Shown: positions 5,809-8,073 of the stretch, piece after piece | Position numbering within the stretch: the first letter of the stretch is position 1 | Layout of the letters: each line of letters starts with the position of its first letter | From: Oscillospiraceae bacterium | GTDB taxonomy: Bacteria > Bacillota > Clostridia > Oscillospirales > Ruminococcaceae | Assembly (NCBI GenBank): GCA_003453215.1 | Contig: DMMB01000006.1 | Location: 404-8,476 of the forward strand | DNA: 8,073 nt | Direction of reading: 5' to 3' | Notes under the pieces: model-generated | What the model was told of the DNA's origin: nothing | Databases searched by the model: none | Seen by the model: the letters and a program-made list of their open reading frames with translations, nothing else | Program-made: the position numbers and the translations under genes

Positions 5809-7444
5809 AGATCTTGAGGGCAATTTGCAAATTCAGCATCTGATCGGCATTATCAAAGCTGACATGAGCCAATTCTTTGATGCGCTGAATACGGTAGGCG
5901 ACGGTATTGTAATGGACGCCCATTTCTTCGGCCAGACGCTTGAGATTGCCGCCGCATTTAAAGTAGAGCGAAAGTGTATGTACCAACTCGGAATCGCGGT
6001 CGTGATCGTAATCCACCAGAACCTTGAGCGTTTCATTGTAGAAAATGATGAGCTCCGGACGGAGATTTTCGTAGGAAAGGAAGCGATAAACGCCGAGTTT
6101 TTCGAAATAGTGGACACGGGAATTATCAACATTCCAGCAAGCGGCGGCGCGGCGGGCTTCATCGAAGCTCTTCCACAGGTTGGAGGCTTCGGCGTAGCTG
6201 CGGCCAATTCCGATGGAGGTAAGGGAGAGAATTCCCTCCGCTTCCAGAGCGGCCAGAGCGGTATCCACAAAGTTGTGAAGCGCCTGGAGATATTCGCTGT
6301 CCTCTCGCGAGGGAGATTCGAATACCAGCACAATGCTATCGCATTTATTAACGAACAGAACCTTGGTGGTGCTGTCGCGGCTGATACGCCGCAGGATATT
6401 GACAATGCTGTTATTGGTTTTGTAAAGGGAGCTGTTGCCAAGTGTGGCATTCCCGGAAAGAACCCGGATGACAGCCACGCGATGCTCGGCATCCACATCG
6501 AAATCGAAGTACTCGGCATTGGCCAGTGACTTGCGCTGACGTTCTTCATCGTGCACCAGAAGGTCATCGAGGAAGGTTGCCTTGTGGTTGTTTTCCATCT
6601 CGTACATCGAGATCTTTTTGATCATATCCAGTGCGATGAGCGAAGTGGAAGCTTCCAGAACGGCAAGGTCTACGCCGGTAATTTCGCGGTTATCCTCCCA
6701 AATATAGATGCTGCCGTATTTTTTCTTATCGCTGTAGATGGGGATGATGATCTTATTGCAGATGAGGCCATCGATGTTATCCACTTCGCGGCTGCTCATC
6801 AGGGAAACCGTCTCTTTGCCCGAAGAACCGGTGCGGACGAGATTTTCCATCCGGCGGGTAATACTTTCGCGGCGCTGCTCACTGCAGGCCAGGACGAAAG
6901 AAGAGAAGAAATCATTGTAGATAGCGACACTGTTGCCAAAGCGATCGAACAGCGTCTGCACAATCGATTGCAGGTTGCCGCCGCTGAGCATGGTGGCGGT
7001 CAGCGCCTTTTGCAGTTCGTAAATATCCCCTAGGGTTTGCGCCTGATTATTGACGATGGTGGTCATGATGGGGGTGATGATCTGCGAGAAAGAAATGTTA
7101 TTGGGAATTTCAAACAGCGGGAAGCCGAGATTGTTGCAGAGATCAAGGATCTTCTGCGGGATCTCATTGATGTAGCTGTTGAACTTGAGGCCCAAGCCGA
7201 CGACACCGTGGGCATGGAGCTGAGGAATCAGATCCATGAGCTGGGGAATGTTTTCCCGAACAGCATAGGCGGTGGAAACCAGAAGTTCGCCGCCGGAGAC
7301 AAGACTGACTACGTTGGGATCGACCATGACGCTGACCGAGGTAACAATTTGATCGGTCCCGGAAGCGCCGGCCAACAGGCGAGCATCGTGCAGGATATCC
7401 ATGCGAAGAATGGCTTTCATCGAAATGCCATAATTGGTATCCAT
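5786..7444 (-). CDS. PucR/CdaR family transcriptional regulator
   Basis: This 552-residue regulator has the PucR layout. An N-terminal PucR ligand domain spans about residues 9-130 (conserved V-M-V-D-P-N and G-G-E-L-L-V-S-T patches). A central GAF-like sensory region covers about 150-280, a CdaR GGDEF-like region about 290-430, and a C-terminal HTH_30 helix-turn-helix about 487-552 (N-L-K-R-L-A-E-E-M-G-V-H-Y-N-T-V-A-Y-R at 500-518). The N-x-T-V-x-Y-R-x-x-R-I pattern of the recognition helix is characteristic. Family members such as B. subtilis PucR and E. coli CdaR usually activate purine, ureide or sugar-acid catabolism in response to a pathway metabolite. Here it is the first gene of the operon and overlaps the next one, so it is co-transcribed with its probable targets and may autoregulate. 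ATG 7444 is preferred over an internal ATG at 7420 because a purine-rich AAGGGGG site precedes it. A 15-bp palindrome lies 22-36 bases upstream. Confidence 0.92.
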   Translation of the reverse strand: MDTNYGISMKAILRMDILHDARLLAGASGTDQIVTSVSVMVDPNVVSLVSGGELLVSTAYAVRENIPQLMDLIPQLHAHGVVGLGLKFNSYINEIPQKILDLCNNLGFPLFEIPNNISFSQIITPIMTTIVNNQAQTLGDIYELQKALTATMLSGGNLQSIVQTLFDRFGNSVAIYNDFFSSFVLACSEQRRESITRRMENLVRTGSSGKETVSLMSSREVDNIDGLICNKIIIPIYSDKKKYGSIYIWEDNREITGVDLAVLEASTSLIALDMIKKISMYEMENNHKATFLDDLLVHDEERQRKSLANAEYFDFDVDAEHRVAVIRVLSGNATLGNSSLYKTNNSIVNILRRISRDSTTKVLFVNKCDSIVLVFESPSREDSEYLQALHNFVDTALAALEAEGILSLTSIGIGRSYAEASNLWKSFDEARRAAACWNVDNSRVHYFEKLGVYRFLSYENLRPELIIFYNETLKVLVDYDHDRDSELVHTLSLYFKCGGNLKRLAEEMGVHYNTVAYRIQRIKELAHVSFDNADQMLNLQIALKIYEVNFHR

Positions 7445-7465
7445 GTCGTTCGCCCCCTTTTGCAG

Positions 7466-7480
7466 TTCCGCCTGGCGGAA
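7466..7480. promoter_or_regulatory. Perfect 15-bp palindrome just upstream of the PucR-type regulator gene
   Basis: TTCCGCC-T-GGCGGAA is a perfect seven-base inverted repeat around one central base, ending 22 bases before the regulator ATG. It lies downstream of the promoter candidate, so it could be an operator for autoregulation or, in the transcript, a small leader hairpin near the ribosome site. Its GC content stands out from the AT-rich region on its upstream side. Confidence 0.4.
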
Positions 7481-7534
7481 GTAGTGGAAACAGGGGACAG
7501 CCCTTACTGCGCTCCCATGTTCTTTCTAATAGCT

Positions 7535-7563
7535 ATTCTACTATTAAATAATATAAAATGCAA
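7535..7563 (-). promoter_or_regulatory. Candidate sigma-70-type promoter for the PucR operon
   Basis: On the minus strand, TTGCAT (7563-7558) is separated by exactly 17 bases from TAGAAT (7540-7535). The -10 box matches consensus at five of six positions; the -35 box is weak. It would start transcription about 85 bases before the regulator ATG. Because the surroundings are very AT-rich, other boxes could be drawn (for example TTTACA near 7650), so this is only a candidate. Confidence 0.3.
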
Positions 7564-7707
7564 TAGGGTTTGTGATGTTTTTACACCGTAGAAAATTTAT
7601 TGGTTTTTTGATGGATTTTGACGTATGCATATTGCACAATAAATAGTGTAAAATAAAGTGCAGAATAAACAAAACAATATTGATATGGAAAATATGCCCT
7701 GTATATG

Positions 7708-7758
7708 ACAAAAATAAGGCGCTACCGTCTTGTGAGATTATCACAAGATGGCAGCGCC
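7708..7758 (-). terminator. Intrinsic terminator after the biotin carrier gene
   Basis: A long hairpin has arms 7718-7735 and 7741-7758, an 18-position stem with one A/C mismatch and one G-T wobble, closing a five-base loop (7736-7740). On the minus strand it is followed at once by TTATTTTTG. This is a textbook Rho-independent terminator for the biotin carrier transcript and isolates it from the PucR operon. The plus strand lacks a T run after the stem, so it is not clearly bidirectional. Confidence 0.88.
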
Positions 7759-7785
7759 GATTTGGATATTATGCTGTGAGAAATT

Positions 7786-8073
7786 TTAGCCGAGGGTAAA
7801 CAGCAGGTCGCCGGTATTGATGGCAGAACCAGCAGCAACCGCGATGGAAGCGATGCGGCCCCCTTCGGGAGCGACTACTTCGTTCTCCATCTTCATGGAC
7901 TCGACGATCATAACGACCTCGCCGGCAGCAACGGTATCACCGGTATTCTTGCACAGACGCAGAACGGTGCCGGGCAGGGGGGAGGTAACATTGGCAGCGC
8001 CGCCAGCAGCCGGAGCGGCAGCGGGGGCAGGAGCAGCAGCCGGGGCAGCAGCGCGGGGAGCGGCTGCGGGAGC
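7786..8073 (-). CDS. Biotin carrier protein, C-terminal part (decarboxylase gamma-subunit / biotinyl domain), cut by window edge
   Basis: Reading the minus strand from the window edge gives 95 in-frame residues and then a TAA. The first third is a Pro/Ala-rich flexible linker. The rest is a complete biotinyl domain with E-S-M-K-M-E-N, whose lysine (codon 7891-7893) is the expected biotin attachment site, and a final G-D-L-L-F-T-L-G. This architecture is typical of the biotin carrier of sodium-pumping decarboxylases (methylmalonyl-CoA, glutaconyl-CoA or oxaloacetate) and also of some carboxylases; this fragment cannot tell them apart. The swinging arm carries a carboxyl group between the transferase subunit and the membrane decarboxylase subunit. 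A strong terminator follows 28 bp after the stop, so it is a separate transcription unit from the PucR operon. The start codon lies outside the window. Confidence 0.9.
   Translation of the reverse strand, partial: APAAAPRAAAPAAAPAPAAAPAAGGAANVTSPLPGTVLRLCKNTGDTVAAGEVVMIVESMKMENEVVAPEGGRIASIAVAAGSAINTGDLLFTLG

Larger units (their letters stand above)
7445..7717 (-). promoter_or_regulatory. AT-rich intergenic control region upstream of the PucR operon
   Basis: No gene is credible in these 273 bases; a 66-codon open frame across 7544-7744 runs into the terminator and has no family resemblance. The region is strongly AT-rich compared with the genes on both sides. It holds an inverted repeat TATTG-CA-CAATA at 7630-7641, a palindromic AATAGCTATT at 7528-7537, and the palindrome at 7466-7480. 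The operon's promoter and regulator sites are expected here. No riboswitch fold was recognised. Confidence 0.6.

Noticed and set aside
5780..6529. 249-codon plus-strand frame, with similar frames at 6551-7033 and 7037-7591
   Set aside because: All three are in-register antisense shadows of the PucR-type regulator gene, with no recognisable motif.
7445..7717. Possible riboswitch or purine aptamer upstream of the regulator
   Set aside because: No multi-helix fold or known aptamer core was found by eye; only short palindromes and AT-rich sequence.
7544..7744. 66-codon minus-strand frame in the AT-rich intergenic region
   Set aside because: It starts inside the terminator hairpin, has no ribosome site and reads as low-complexity translation of AT-rich DNA.

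Overview
The window reads as a bacterial chromosome segment, most likely from an anaerobic Firmicute (Clostridia or Negativicutes). This is inferred from strong AGGAGG ribosome sites, a moderately GC-rich coding sequence beside an AT-rich intergenic region, a PucR-type regulator, and a Pro/Ala-linked biotin carrier of the kind found in decarboxylase complexes. No rRNA, tRNA, mobile element or CRISPR is visible, and every gene lies on the minus strand, so transcription runs from high to low coordinates.

Layout in order of transcription. At 8073-7786 is the C-terminal part of a biotin carrier protein, cut by the window edge and closed by a strong intrinsic terminator (7718-7758). The region 7717-7445 holds no gene; it is AT-rich, contains two inverted repeats and a weak promoter candidate, and precedes the operon. 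The operon follows: a PucR-family regulator (7444-5786), a DUF2877 protein (5808-4891), FdrA (4898-3315), a 62-residue FdrA tail-like protein (3315-3127), a DUF1116 protein (3061-1805), a cyclase-family metal hydrolase (1710-904) and a YhhN-type membrane protein (809-78). The first four overlap each other. The last three are separated by 65-94 bp gaps that each carry a GC-rich stem-loop. A possible weak terminator lies at 19-49, after the last gene.

FdrA, the DUF1116 protein and the DUF2877 protein correspond to E. coli FdrA, YlbE and YlbF. I recall these being shown recently to form the long-orphan oxamate carbamoyltransferase (AllF, AllG, AllH), which splits oxalurate with phosphate into oxamate and carbamoyl phosphate. 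Carbamate kinase can then turn carbamoyl phosphate into ATP, but no carbamate kinase gene is in this window. Two points set this locus apart. The C-terminal module, fused to FdrA in E. coli as I recall it, is here a separate small gene. A cyclase-family hydrolase with an intact metal-binding motif follows the transferase genes, and it could open a cyclic ureide to feed the transferase. The PucR regulator heading the operon fits control by a purine or ureide catabolic signal. The substrate assignment is an inference from homology and gene order.
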